Below are positions 53,033-62,669 of a DNA stretch of 64,000 bases, one piece after another. This DNA comes from Magnetococcales bacterium (GTDB taxonomy: Bacteria; Pseudomonadota; Magnetococcia; Magnetococcales; Magnetaquicoccaceae). Each line of letters begins with the position of its first letter. Positions within the stretch are counted from its first letter, which is position 1. Both the position numbers and the translations under genes were made by a program. Location: contig JAANAU010000013.1 of the NCBI GenBank assembly GCA_011089965.1, positions 27,237 to 91,236 of the forward strand. Reading direction: 5' to 3'. The notes under the pieces are model-generated. The model was not told the DNA's origin, did not search any database, and saw only the letters and a list, made by a program, of their open reading frames with translations.

Positions 53033-55699
53033 ATGCCATCGACCGTTGCTTCCGACCCTTCCCGGCTTCAGGATCTGCTGCTGGACAACAAACACCTCCT
53101 TGAAACGGTGCATGCGCTCCGGAACCGCCTGGAAGAGATGGCCCAGCAACATCGTCACGCTTTGACCGAAACACTGGCCAAAGGCCGGACCGAAGAGCAA
53201 CAACTCAAACAGACCATTGTCGCCATGCGACAGGAACTGGAACGACTCGGTGCCCGGCACGGCCCTTATGCACCGCCTGCGGCCACCAGCACTGCGCACC
53301 ATCCACATGTCAAGCAGTTGCACACCACCATCGCCAGTTTGCATGCGCAGATGGAGTCTGAACGCCGCGCCTTTCAAGCCCGTCTGGCCGAATCCTCGAC
53401 CCGACCTCCTGCCCCGGACGGAATCCACAGCCCACCCACCGAGACACGACCGGAAAATGCCCAAACCAAACAGATTCAGCATCTGGAGCTGCTGTTGGGA
53501 TTGAGTCGCCGGATGGCCAGCCAGGAGACTCTGGATCAGATGCTGGCCACCACGGTCGAGCTGGCCACCACCCATACGGGTGCGGAACGGGGGACTTTGT
53601 TTCTGATCGATCAAGCCACCCAGGAACTCTACTCCCGCGTTGCCCAGGGCGACATGGCCCGGGAGATCCGCATTCCCATGAACCACGGCATTGCCGGTCA
53701 TGTCTTTTCCACCGGCATGGGGGTGATCATTCCAGACGCCTATGCCGATCCCCGTTTTGACCGCAGCGTGGACCAGGAGACCGGATTCATCACCCGCAGT
53801 ATTTTATGTGCGCCGGTGCGCACTGCATCCGGGGTGTTGATTGGTGTCATTCAGGTACTCAACAAACGAAAGGGGGAATTCACAGATCAAGATCTCCACT
53901 ATCTGGAGTCGTTGACCACTCAGGCTGCCATCACCTTGCAGAGCGCCCAGATGGTGGAACGGATGCGTCACAACCAGACGCGGGAGCGGGAATTTCTGGA
54001 TGTGGTTGCGGATGTCACCTCGGATCTGGAACTCTCCTCCCTGCTGGCCAAGGTGATTCATCAGGCCACGCGCATGCTCAATGCCGAACGTTCCACCCTG
54101 TTTCTCAACGATGACAAAAGCCAGGAGTTGTGGTCCGAGGTGGGAGAGGGGCTGGACAAGGCCACGATCCGTTTTCCCAATCATCTCGGCATTGCCGGTG
54201 CGGTCTTCACCACGGGCAAGACCATCAACATCCCGATTGCCTATGCCGATCTGCGTTTCAACCCGGCTTTTGACCGCAAAACCGGATTTTTCACCCGTTC
54301 CATCCTGTGTGTACCGGTGATCAACAAGCAGGGTCGCATCATCGGCGTGACCCAGGTACTCAACAAACGCAGCGGTCCCTTTACCGAAGATGACGAAGCG
54401 CGCCTGAAAGCCTTCAACTCCCAGATCTCCATCGGACTGGAGAATGCCACGCTCTTCAACGATATTCAAAACATCAAAAATTATAATGAAAGCATGTTGG
54501 AGAGCATGACCAATGGTGTGGTTACGCTGGACGACAAACGCACCATCATCACCTGCAACGCTGCCGGCCTGCGCATCCTGAACATCGCTGCCCATGAAAT
54601 CGTGCAACAACCTGCCGAACAGTTCTTCTCCGGGGCCAACAGTTGGATCCTGGAGCGGCTGCAACGGGTGGATGAAAACCAGACCAGCGATATCACCATG
54701 GATGCCGAGCTGCATTTTGGTGACAATCGGATCTCGGTCAACGTGACCATTGTGCCCTTGACCAGTGTGGAGAACAAACGGCTTGGTTCCATGTTGGTAT
54801 TCGAGGATATCAGCAACGAAAAACGGATCAAGTCCACCATGGCGCGCTACATGGATCCCACCCTGGCAGATCAGCTCTTGGACGACGGAGCGGCCATGCT
54901 GGGGGGACAGAGCCGGATGGCCACAGTGGTTTTCACGGACATTCGCGGTTTCACCACATTGAGCGAAGAGCTGGGTCCACAGGGGACGGTCCGTTTATTG
55001 AATGATTATTTCACCATCATGGTCGAGTGCATCCAGAAGGAAGGGGGGATGCTGGACAAATTCATTGGTGATGCGATCATGGCGGCCTTTGGACTGCCGT
55101 TGCCCCATGAAGATGATGAAGATCGTGCGGTCCGCATGGCGATTCACATGTTGCAGGAGTTGGCACAGTGGAACCGTCGGCGACGCGAGGAAAACAAACA
55201 AGAGGTCGAAATCGGTATTGGCATCAATACCGATCTGGTGGTCTCGGGCAACATCGGTTCCCCCAAACGAATGGATTACACGGTGATCGGGGATGGGGTC
55301 AATCTGGCTGCACGGCTGGAGTCGGCCTGTAAAGAGTACCACGCCCGCATTCTGATCTCCGATCACACCCGCCAACGGCTGAAGGGATCCTTTCAGACCC
55401 GTTATGTGGATGATCTGGTGGTCCAAGGCAAGACACGCCCGGTTGGGGTCCATGAGGTACTTGATTATCATACCGAAGAGAGTTTTCCCAACATGGAGCG
55501 CGTTCTGACCTGGTTTGCTGCGGGTCGACGGGCCTATGTCCAGGGGGCCTGGGATGAGGCGATCTCTGCCTTTCAGGAGGCCGTGCACCTCCATCCCAAA
55601 GATCGTCTCAGCACCACCTACATCGAACGTTGTCTGACCTTGCGTGACCTGCCCGTGGATCCGGGCTGGAACGGGGTGTGGGTGATGAAGAAAAAATAG
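53033..55699 (+). CDS. Class III adenylate cyclase with coiled coil, two GAF, PAS and TPR-like C terminus
   Basis: An 888-aa soluble signalling enzyme. Order: N-terminal coiled coil (~15-140), two closely similar GAF domains (~165-315 and ~330-480; both carry HGIAG/LGIAG and RSILC.PV), a PAS domain (~485-605), and a CYCc catalytic domain from ~610. Metal Asps are in FTDIRGFTTLSE (about D636) and KFIGDAIMAAFG; the purine-specificity residues in SPKRMDYTVIGDGVN are Lys and Asp, which favours ATP and cAMP. The C-terminal part after ~810 contains a TPR-like helix pair (AYVQGAWDEAISAFQEAVHLHP). Tandem GAFs may bind a cyclic nucleotide, giving autoregulation as in cyanobacterial CyaB. No clear ribosome-binding site before ATG 53033. 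Confidence 0.92.
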   Translation: MPSTVASDPSRLQDLLLDNKHLLETVHALRNRLEEMAQQHRHALTETLAKGRTEEQQLKQTIVAMRQELERLGARHGPYAPPAATSTAHHPHVKQLHTTIASLHAQMESERRAFQARLAESSTRPPAPDGIHSPPTETRPENAQTKQIQHLELLLGLSRRMASQETLDQMLATTVELATTHTGAERGTLFLIDQATQELYSRVAQGDMAREIRIPMNHGIAGHVFSTGMGVIIPDAYADPRFDRSVDQETGFITRSILCAPVRTASGVLIGVIQVLNKRKGEFTDQDLHYLESLTTQAAITLQSAQMVERMRHNQTREREFLDVVADVTSDLELSSLLAKVIHQATRMLNAERSTLFLNDDKSQELWSEVGEGLDKATIRFPNHLGIAGAVFTTGKTINIPIAYADLRFNPAFDRKTGFFTRSILCVPVINKQGRIIGVTQVLNKRSGPFTEDDEARLKAFNSQISIGLENATLFNDIQNIKNYNESMLESMTNGVVTLDDKRTIITCNAAGLRILNIAAHEIVQQPAEQFFSGANSWILERLQRVDENQTSDITMDAELHFGDNRISVNVTIVPLTSVENKRLGSMLVFEDISNEKRIKSTMARYMDPTLADQLLDDGAAMLGGQSRMATVVFTDIRGFTTLSEELGPQGTVRLLNDYFTIMVECIQKEGGMLDKFIGDAIMAAFGLPLPHEDDEDRAVRMAIHMLQELAQWNRRRREENKQEVEIGIGINTDLVVSGNIGSPKRMDYTVIGDGVNLAARLESACKEYHARILISDHTRQRLKGSFQTRYVDDLVVQGKTRPVGVHEVLDYHTEESFPNMERVLTWFAAGRRAYVQGAWDEAISAFQEAVHLHPKDRLSTTYIERCLTLRDLPVDPGWNGVWVMKKK

Positions 55700-55737
55700 A
55701 CCACACCGTGCAGCACACCCGCGCCACCCATGGTGGA

Positions 55738-57456
55738 TTACCCTTCCGTTTCACCGGAAAAGTGGCTGCGCAGAAATTCGATCAATGTAGCGATCCCAAC
55801 CGGCTGCTCCCGGTTGAGACCATCCATCCAGGTGATCTCCCCGCACCGAACGGCATCATGCAACTCGCCCAACAGATACCAACGCAAGGCCCGCTCCGGG
55901 GTCAGATGGAGCATCCGCCCTCCCTGCTCCTGAAAGCGTTGCACCACGCGGTTGGTTTCCGGCCATTTCGGCAAACGGGGAATGACAAAACGTCCATCCC
56001 GGACATAGGTGACCACGCCACCCGGATGGTGTTGCATCCACTCCAGACCCGCCTCCAGACGATGAATCATGGCCTTGGGGTGGAACTGGCTCTCCACCAT
56101 CCACAACCAGGCGGGTTGGGAACCGGTGGCAGGCAATTCGATCCAGCCGGAATCCTCCTGTTCCCCAGAGGTCTGTTCCCCGAACAAATAAAGCCGCAAC
56201 ACCTGAGCGATCCGTTCCGGACGCAACGGCTCCTCACGCAAACGCTCCGGAAGCTGCCGCACCATCCCCTCCCAGACCGTATCCAACCGCTGACGCGGCG
56301 TCTCAGGGACCGTCACCGGCAAATCCAACAGTTCACGCAACCGGGCATTGGCCAGGGTCAAAACCACGCGCGGCGTGTTGCGCCCGGCAGGCAGGCGTTC
56401 CAACAGCACCGCCGGATCGAAAAACAGCGCCTCCATCCCTCTGCTGCCCAGGACCGCTTCCAGACGCAAGCGCACCAACAATTCGGCCTCAGCCCGGGCA
56501 CAACCGTTCAATTCATGCCGATTGCTCTCCAACCGTCCCACGGTCTGGGCATTCCAGCGGGCCTGACGCAACTCCTCCCAGAACTGGCCACGCGCCAATA
56601 CCACGGGCACGGTCGCTGCCATCCGATCCACCAGAAAGGTCACGATCTGATCCATGGCCGCATGTTGAGCCGGGGTACGCAGCTCTTCCATGCGATCAAA
56701 ACAGACCAGCAAGGGGCGTCCCACATGGGCAAACAACGCCCCCAGGGCCAACAACAACGCACGCGCCTCCTCCTCGCGCTGTTCCACCGTGTACAGGGAA
56801 CGATCCAAACGACGCGGCAGATGGTTCAGAATACGCGCCTCACCCCGCAACCAGGTCAACGCCTCCCGGCGTTCCGAGGCAGAACCGGGCAGCCAGCGCA
56901 CCAGCACCTTGGCCAATGACCGCGCTTCCGGGGGCAAACGGTCAAAGCTGACCGCATCCTGCACCCCCTTCCACCAGCGCACCCCCCGCTTGCGCCCTTG
57001 ACGCATGTCGTCCAGAATCGAACGTTCCTTTTTCCCCTGACCCTCCACAACGAGCAGCCAGGCCGCCAGATGGTGCCAGGTGGACAATCCGCTGTTCTGC
57101 CCCATGGGTTGACGCAAACCGTCGGCAATCTCGCGCAGAAGATAACAGAATGGAGCTGTACCGCCCTCTGGCGGAGTGAGCAAGGCAAAGCCACCGGCTT
57201 TGCGGCCAGACTGACAGGCCAGACGCCACCGGGCCACCAGATGGCTTTTGCCATTGCCGACCTCGCCCAGAATCAAAGCGGCCAACGGTTCTCCCGGAGC
57301 TTGCGCTGCCTGACGGAACAGTGCCTTCACCCCCTCGAAGGGCGCCTGATTGATGGCGGCCAGGTCGATCAACCGGGAGTCCCAGGGGTTGCCCGCTGCC
57401 ACCGATGCCAGGGGGTTGAACGCGCGCAACCGTTGTCGAACCGCGTTGTTCTTCAT
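55738..57456 (-). CDS. Unrecognised P-loop ATPase paired with an upstream DNA-binding-like protein
   Basis: A 572-aa protein I could not assign to a named family. It has an N-terminal Walker A LGEVGNGKSHL (GEVGNGKSH at 64-72), a hydrophobic Walker B LLVCFDRMEELR near 245-258, and an arginine-rich C-terminal half with leucine-rich helices, the general look of an AAA+/STAND ATPase of the Cdc6/DUF-type. The ATG overlaps the upstream gene's stop in ATGA, so both are translationally coupled. The C-terminal region (from ~430) contains WLWMVESQF and WYLLGELHDAVRCGEI segments of unknown meaning. Possible roles include conflict defence, replication or transcription control; none is supported directly. 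Confidence 0.7.
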   Translation of the reverse strand: MKNNAVRQRLRAFNPLASVAAGNPWDSRLIDLAAINQAPFEGVKALFRQAAQAPGEPLAALILGEVGNGKSHLVARWRLACQSGRKAGGFALLTPPEGGTAPFCYLLREIADGLRQPMGQNSGLSTWHHLAAWLLVVEGQGKKERSILDDMRQGRKRGVRWWKGVQDAVSFDRLPPEARSLAKVLVRWLPGSASERREALTWLRGEARILNHLPRRLDRSLYTVEQREEEARALLLALGALFAHVGRPLLVCFDRMEELRTPAQHAAMDQIVTFLVDRMAATVPVVLARGQFWEELRQARWNAQTVGRLESNRHELNGCARAEAELLVRLRLEAVLGSRGMEALFFDPAVLLERLPAGRNTPRVVLTLANARLRELLDLPVTVPETPRQRLDTVWEGMVRQLPERLREEPLRPERIAQVLRLYLFGEQTSGEQEDSGWIELPATGSQPAWLWMVESQFHPKAMIHRLEAGLEWMQHHPGGVVTYVRDGRFVIPRLPKWPETNRVVQRFQEQGGRMLHLTPERALRWYLLGELHDAVRCGEITWMDGLNREQPVGIATLIEFLRSHFSGETEG

Positions 57457-58151
57457 CTCCCGAAACCCAGCCAGTTGAGGGTGAGATAACGCATGCCATT
57501 GCGATCCACAAAGCCGTTCTCCAGCTCAACCCGGCTCAAACGGGTGGGATCCCCCATGTTGAGCAGAATCCGCTCCTCAGCCTGCAATTCCCTCAGGATC
57601 CGATCAAAGCGGTCACGCTCCCACCCCAGGTGCGCGCGCAATCGATGGATGGCAACAAAATTTCGGCCCTGGCCGATCTCGTTGAAAGCGCGTTGAAATG
57701 CCTGCGCATCCTCTTCCACTGATTTCGGTTCAGTCTGACCCTGCCAACTCAGCAACGGGATGAAATCACTGCGCACCCCGATACAGATCAACTCTCCGGA
57801 TGCCAGGATGCGGGTCAAGGCGGAAGCGGCCCGCACCTTGGAGAGCGGCAGGTTCAGCACCAGTTGCGCCGGGGTGAAGGGGGATGTCAGGCGTTGTGCC
57901 TTGTCACGCAGATACGCATCATCCGGGACATTCAGAGTGACATAAAAAGCACGCCCACCCTGCACCACCCGCACCCGGTCGCCACAGTGACTCTGCAACG
58001 CAGCACCCAGTCGCACCACCGAATCCTTAGGCGTCACCCCAAGGGTCCGGCACAAGCCGGATCCCAGCAACTTGAAAAACTCGGTGCGGGAAACAAAAAG
58101 TTTCTGCTTGTTGCGCAGCCGCGCCTCGATCAACCCAGCCAGCTCAGACAT
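57453..58151 (-). CDS. Unrecognised protein with winged-helix-like segments, partner of the P-loop ATPase
   Basis: A 232-aa protein of no recognised family. By eye there are two or three winged-helix-like units: residues ~10-75 (SRTEFFKLLGSGLCRTLGV...GGRAFYVTL), a middle beta/alpha part with LSKVRAASALTRILASGELICIG, and a C-terminal unit (IHRLRAHLGWERDRFDRILRELQAEERILLNMGDPTRLS). The C-terminal unit has the pattern of a wHTH with a wing. It lies 3 nt after the REC-PP2C phosphatase gene and overlaps the ATPase gene by 4 nt, so the three are almost certainly one operon. A DNA-binding or adaptor role for the ATPase is inference. Confidence 0.65.
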   Translation of the reverse strand: MSELAGLIEARLRNKQKLFVSRTEFFKLLGSGLCRTLGVTPKDSVVRLGAALQSHCGDRVRVVQGGRAFYVTLNVPDDAYLRDKAQRLTSPFTPAQLVLNLPLSKVRAASALTRILASGELICIGVRSDFIPLLSWQGQTEPKSVEEDAQAFQRAFNEIGQGRNFVAIHRLRAHLGWERDRFDRILRELQAEERILLNMGDPTRLSRVELENGFVDRNGMRYLTLNWLGFGR

Positions 58152-58154
58152 GCA

Positions 58155-59255
58155 TCAGACCTTCAATTCAATCAGTGTAATATCATCCCGCTGATTATCA
58201 TTTCCGCGAAACAGCTCCAGCGCACGATGGATCGATTCCAAAGGCGCACCTGTGGTGGCGATCCGCACCAGCGCCTGATCCAGCAACTCGCCCCCGAAAA
58301 ACTCCCCTTGCGGGGACTGTGTCTCATACACCCCGTCCGAATAGAGATAGATCAGATCCCCGGGTTGTACCTTCATCACGGCCCGTGCCTCTTCCAGGGC
58401 CAATTCACGCGCAATTCCCAGAGGCATCAAACGGGAAGTCGGACCGGTCCATCCACCCCCTTCCCGACAGAGCAGCAAGGGGTGCATGCCGGCATTATAG
58501 ACGGTCATCTCCCCGGCCTGCCGATCCAGGGCCACAAAACAGGTGGTCATGAACATGTCCACAGGCAGACGGTCATGAATTTTCTTGTTGATCTGTTGCA
58601 AAATCTCCAAGGGTGCGAAGCCGTTCAGCACCATGCCATGAAAAATATCTGAAACCAACGGTCCACAAACCGCTGCCACCAATCCATGACCGGTAAAATC
58701 TCCCAGCAGCACGTACTGGATCCCGGATTCATCACGCGCCGACAGCACCAGATCTCCCGTGGTCTTCTCAACCGGAGTCATGATATAACGCATCATAAAA
58801 GGATCAAAGCGGTCATCCTTGCGCAGCTTGACAATGACATTTTCCACAGCCTCGCGGTCGAGGGCCACCTTTTCAGCCAGCTCCAGCCGCCGCAACCAGG
58901 CATTCAAACGGGCCTGAAGAATCACATGGTTGAACGGCTTGGACAAAAAATCATCCCCGCCACAGCGCAAACATTCGGCCAGCGACTCCTGATCCTCGAC
59001 CCCGGTGAGAAAGATCACCGGCACATGCACGTCGGCATCCGCAGATTCGGCACGCAGCCGTCGTGTGGCCTCATAGCCGTTCATCTGAGGCATCATGACA
59101 TCCATGAGCACCAGATCCGGTGCGTGACTGTGGAACTTCTCCACCCCCTCCTGGCCGTTACAGGCCATGAGAACGGCGTGTCCTTCCCGTTTCAGGAATC
59201 GCTCCAGGTGCAACCGGGCCAACGGGTCATCATCAACAACCAAGATGGTGCGCAT
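58155..59255 (-). CDS. Receiver-PP2C (SpoIIE/RsbU-type) phosphatase
   Basis: A 366-aa response regulator whose output is a serine phosphatase. The receiver (residues 1-~125) has acidic pocket VVDDDPLARL, phosphoacceptor Asp in LVLMDVMMPQMNG and Lys in FLSKPFNHV. The PP2C/SpoIIE domain (~155-366) keeps the metal-binding Asps in YVLLGDFTGHGLVAAV, LYSDGVYE and QRDDITLIEL. In the RsbU scheme it would dephosphorylate an anti-sigma antagonist, but no such partner is coded nearby; instead two unrecognised genes follow at 3 nt. It is divergent from serC. It is likely the input of the three-gene module. Confidence 0.92.
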   Translation of the reverse strand: MRTILVVDDDPLARLHLERFLKREGHAVLMACNGQEGVEKFHSHAPDLVLMDVMMPQMNGYEATRRLRAESADADVHVPVIFLTGVEDQESLAECLRCGGDDFLSKPFNHVILQARLNAWLRRLELAEKVALDREAVENVIVKLRKDDRFDPFMMRYIMTPVEKTTGDLVLSARDESGIQYVLLGDFTGHGLVAAVCGPLVSDIFHGMVLNGFAPLEILQQINKKIHDRLPVDMFMTTCFVALDRQAGEMTVYNAGMHPLLLCREGGGWTGPTSRLMPLGIARELALEEARAVMKVQPGDLIYLYSDGVYETQSPQGEFFGGELLDQALVRIATTGAPLESIHRALELFRGNDNQRDDITLIELKV

Positions 59256-59487
59256 ACCTCTCTCCGATCACAGAGAAACTCCTCTTCCATTCCAGGCGCA
59301 ACGAAACCACACCTCCGCTTGCCTCCTGGCGCACGCTGGAATAACCTCTCAAGACGAGCCTCACTGCCGCCGAAAAACTCTCCCAGGAGTCACGGCACCG
59401 GCTGACAATCATTCACCATAGCAGAAACGGCCCAACCAAGCCATGCCTGTCAGCAGCTTGACGGCCAAACAAGGAGATTCCGAATCC

Positions 59488-60576
59488 ATGAAACGTGTTT
59501 ACAATTTCAGTGCCGGACCTGCCGTTCTTCCGCTCCCCGTGTTGGAGCGGGCCAGGGATGAGATGATCGATTACAGAGGAAGCGGCATGTCCGTGATGGA
59601 GATGAGCCATCGCTCCAAGGAGTACATGGCCATCATTGAGGCTGCCGAAGCGAAGCTGCGGACGCTCATGGGGATCGGAGAAGATTATGCGGTGCTGTTC
59701 TTGCAGGGTGGGGCCACGCTGCAATTCGCCATGCTGCCCATGAACCTGATCACCGATCCCGCAACCCAAAGCGCGGATTACATCATGACCGGGAGCTGGT
59801 CGGAAAAGGCCCTGGCTGAGGCCAAAAAGATCTTTGCCGATGTGCGCATTGCCGCATCTTCCAAAGGGGTCAACTACAGCCGCATCCCCAGACAGGAGGA
59901 GTTGACCCTCAATCCGGACGCTGCCTATGTCCACATGACCAGCAACAATACCATCTTTGGCACCGAATATCCCTATCTCCCGGAGACCGGCAATGTACCT
60001 TTGATTGCCGATGCCTCGTCCAACATCCTGTCACGCCCGGTGGAGGTCGCGAAATACGGCATGATCTATGCGGGAGCACAAAAAAATCTCGGTCCCAGTG
60101 GCGTGACCGTGGTGATCATCCGCAAGGATCTGATGGGTCGCAAGGCCAACCTGCCGAGCATGCTGGATTACCAGGCACTGGCCAAGGAAGGATCCATGCT
60201 CAACACCCCACCCACCTATGCGATCTATATTCTGGGATTGGTTCTGGATTGGGTCCAGGAGCAAGGTGGCGTGGCGGCCATCGAACAGCGCAATATCGTC
60301 AAGGCCAATAAACTCTATGCCGCCATCGACGCCTCCAGCTTTTATCTCTGCCCCACGGAACCGGAAAGCCGCTCACGCATGAACGTTCCTTTCACCCTGG
60401 CCAAACCGGAGTTGACCGATGCCTTTCTGGCCGGGGCCAAAGGGGCGGGCCTGGTCACCCTGAAAGGACACCGCTCGGTGGGCGGCATGCGGGCCTCGAT
60501 CTACAACGCCATGCCGGAAGAAGGCATCGACGCCCTGATCGCCTTCATGCATGAATTTGAACGGACCCAGGCATAA
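59488..60576 (+). CDS. serC: Phosphoserine aminotransferase
   Basis: A 362-aa PLP enzyme that makes phosphoserine from 3-phosphohydroxypyruvate and glutamate; it also acts in pyridoxal phosphate synthesis. The N-terminal MKRVYNFSAGPAVLP and GSGMSVMEMSHRS are hallmark SerC segments, and the PLP Lys is K199 in MIYAGAQKNLGPSG. The C terminus has the usual GHRSVGGMRASIYNAM. ATG at 59488 with AAGGAG 11 nt upstream; an in-frame ATG at 59443 is upstream of that ribosome-binding site. Length equals E. coli SerC. No serA is nearby. Confidence 0.97.
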   Translation: MKRVYNFSAGPAVLPLPVLERARDEMIDYRGSGMSVMEMSHRSKEYMAIIEAAEAKLRTLMGIGEDYAVLFLQGGATLQFAMLPMNLITDPATQSADYIMTGSWSEKALAEAKKIFADVRIAASSKGVNYSRIPRQEELTLNPDAAYVHMTSNNTIFGTEYPYLPETGNVPLIADASSNILSRPVEVAKYGMIYAGAQKNLGPSGVTVVIIRKDLMGRKANLPSMLDYQALAKEGSMLNTPPTYAIYILGLVLDWVQEQGGVAAIEQRNIVKANKLYAAIDASSFYLCPTEPESRSRMNVPFTLAKPELTDAFLAGAKGAGLVTLKGHRSVGGMRASIYNAMPEEGIDALIAFMHEFERTQA

Positions 60577-60696
60577 ACCACAATCCATCCGCGAGGTCGG
60601 ACAGGACATGATGCCCCAGCACCCCTCCCTCTCCTCTCCAAGCGGATGCATGGCAGCCATCCCCATCCTGGCCTTTGGCACGAATGGGGATGGTCC

Positions 60697-61287
60697 ATGA
60701 AAAACCCTTTTCTCAGTCTGGTGCAGTTCATCGATCTGCCCAAACACCTGCATATCCACTATCCCGGACCACTCTGGGCCGTGGTGGCGGGTTACATGCT
60801 GGCGATCTATCTGACACTCCCGCTCACGCCCATCCTCTCCAAGGCGGCCTTCAAGCTGATCGGCAAACGGGAGACCGGAATCATCATTTCGGTCATACTG
60901 GCAATGATTCTGCTTGCCGTACTCTGGCTCGCCTTCCGTTATATCCGCAAGGAGTTGCGACTCAAGGTTCTCTTGCCTTTTATGGTCACCATCGGCGCTG
61001 CCGCCAATACCGACAACCCGGCCGAACGGGTCCATCTGCTGGAATATGCCATTCTGGGTTTTCTGCTCTATCGCGCCATGGGACAGCCTCTGGGCCGACG
61101 CATTTTCTGGACTTATCTCTTGGTGGTTCTGGCCGGTTTTTCGGATGAAACCATCCAGTGGATCCTGCCCAACCGCTATTTCGACCTGGGGGATGTAGGC
61201 CTGAACAGCATCGGCTCGGCTTGCGGCGTGTGGTTGGGAGTGCTGCTCCGCACGCCGGTGCCACCACCAGGTACAAACACCGCATGA
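60697..61287 (+). CDS. VanZ-like membrane protein
   Basis: A 196-aa integral membrane protein with four to five helices. The second half carries VanZ-family landmarks: ERVHLLEYAILGFLLYRA, GFSDETIQWILPNRYFDLGDVGLNSIGSACG. VanZ-like proteins are widespread; VanZ itself gives low-level teicoplanin resistance, but most members have no known function, so no resistance call is made. ATG at 60697; its stop overlaps the start of the helicase gene in ATGA. Its co-translation with DNA-processing genes is unexplained. Confidence 0.8.
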   Translation: MKNPFLSLVQFIDLPKHLHIHYPGPLWAVVAGYMLAIYLTLPLTPILSKAAFKLIGKRETGIIISVILAMILLAVLWLAFRYIRKELRLKVLLPFMVTIGAAANTDNPAERVHLLEYAILGFLLYRAMGQPLGRRIFWTYLLVVLAGFSDETIQWILPNRYFDLGDVGLNSIGSACGVWLGVLLRTPVPPPGTNTA

Positions 61288-62669
61288 TCCGCATCATCTT
61301 TGATCAGGGCACACTCCTGGTTGCCGGTCCGGTCGAGGCATTGCAACCGGCCATGACCTGGCTGCGCTGGGATGAACGGATCCAATCCCATCGCGCCGAA
61401 GCCCGTCATTACGGGCCAATCGTTCTGGCGTTGCATCGTGCCAGAATCCCGTATGACGATCAGGCCCGCGCGTTTCAACCGCGCGCCTTCCACGCCACCA
61501 CCGATCATCCCCCGCGTCCCCATCAACAGGCTGCTTTCGATGCCTGGACCCGGTCCAATGCGTGCGGCGTGGTGGTTTTGCCTACCGGAGCGGGCAAAAC
61601 CCTGATTGCCCGCATGGCCATGGCACGCATCCAGCGGGACACCCTGATCCTGGCTCCCACCATCAATCTGGTCCAACAGTGGCGTGATCAACTCCAACAG
61701 ACCTTTGACCAGACCATCGGCATGCTCGGGGGAGGCGAGTATCAGTTGGAACCGATCACGGTCAGCACCTACGATTCGGCTTTTCTCTCCATGGAACGGA
61801 TCGGTGCCCGTTTCGGGTTGTTGATCTGCGATGAGTGCCACCACCTGCCCGCCCCCACCACCCGTCTGGCAGCCTTGATGTGCATTGCCCCCTATCGTCT
61901 TGGACTCACCGCCACTCCGGAACGCACGGATGGTTTGGAAGGGGAGCTGTTCAATCTGTTGGGTCCACTGGTCTATCGATGTGAGATCAATGATCTGGAA
62001 GGGGAGTTTCTGGCTCCCTACCGGCTGGAACAGATTCCGGTGCAACTCGATCCGGATGAGCGCACCGCCTATGATGCGGCCTACGCCCATTATCGGGAGT
62101 TTGCCCGTTCCACCGGAGTCAATCTCTCCCGGGCAGATGGCTGGAGCCAGTTCGTCATGGTCTGCTGCCGCTCCAAAGAGGGACGGTCAGCGCTGGCTGC
62201 CTATCGCATGCAGAAACGACTGGCACGCGCCTCGCGCGCCAAATTGCGCATGGTCTGGACCCTGCTGCGACGCCATCGACAGGAACGGGTGTTGCTGTTC
62301 ACCGATGACAATGCCACAGCGTATGCCATTGGCGAGACCTTTTTTGTCCCTGTCATTACCCACAAAACCAAAATCACCGAACGCAGCCGTTTTCTCGACG
62401 CCTTTCGTTCCGGCACATTGACCTGTCTGGTCAATTCACGGGTACTCAACGAGGGGATCGATCTGCCGGAAGTGGGGATCGGCATCATTGTCTCAGGCAG
62501 CGGTTCGATCCGCGAACATGTGCAACGGCTGGGCAGGCTGCTCCGTCCCAAGACAGGCAAACAGGCCATTCTCTATGAACTGGTCTCGGAAGATACGGCG
62601 GAAACCTTTACCAGCAAACGCCGCCGCCAACATGCGGCCTATCAACGGGGGGAGACAAACCCATGCTGA
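61284..62669 (+). CDS. XPB/Rad25-like DNA helicase
   Basis: A 461-aa superfamily 2 helicase of the XPB type. Order: an N-terminal damage-recognition-like domain (residues 1-~75), motif I PTGAGKT (100-106), motif II DECHH (183-187), LGLTATPERTDG (motif III area), a long thumb-like insertion, and helicase C-terminal motifs including LTCLVNSRVLNEGIDLPEVG and QRLGRLLRPK (motif VI). XPB unwinds DNA in eukaryotic and archaeal repair. ATG at 61284 overlaps the VanZ-like stop; the gene overlaps the next by 7 nt. The partner DUF790 protein is directly downstream, as in archaeal XPB-Bax1 pairs. Confidence 0.92.
   Translation: MIRIIFDQGTLLVAGPVEALQPAMTWLRWDERIQSHRAEARHYGPIVLALHRARIPYDDQARAFQPRAFHATTDHPPRPHQQAAFDAWTRSNACGVVVLPTGAGKTLIARMAMARIQRDTLILAPTINLVQQWRDQLQQTFDQTIGMLGGGEYQLEPITVSTYDSAFLSMERIGARFGLLICDECHHLPAPTTRLAALMCIAPYRLGLTATPERTDGLEGELFNLLGPLVYRCEINDLEGEFLAPYRLEQIPVQLDPDERTAYDAAYAHYREFARSTGVNLSRADGWSQFVMVCCRSKEGRSALAAYRMQKRLARASRAKLRMVWTLLRRHRQERVLLFTDDNATAYAIGETFFVPVITHKTKITERSRFLDAFRSGTLTCLVNSRVLNEGIDLPEVGIGIIVSGSGSIREHVQRLGRLLRPKTGKQAILYELVSEDTAETFTSKRRRQHAAYQRGETNPC

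Noticed and set aside
60697..61287. Teicoplanin-resistance gene vanZ
   Set aside because: Only the broad VanZ-like family is supported; no other van genes or cell-wall genes are present.
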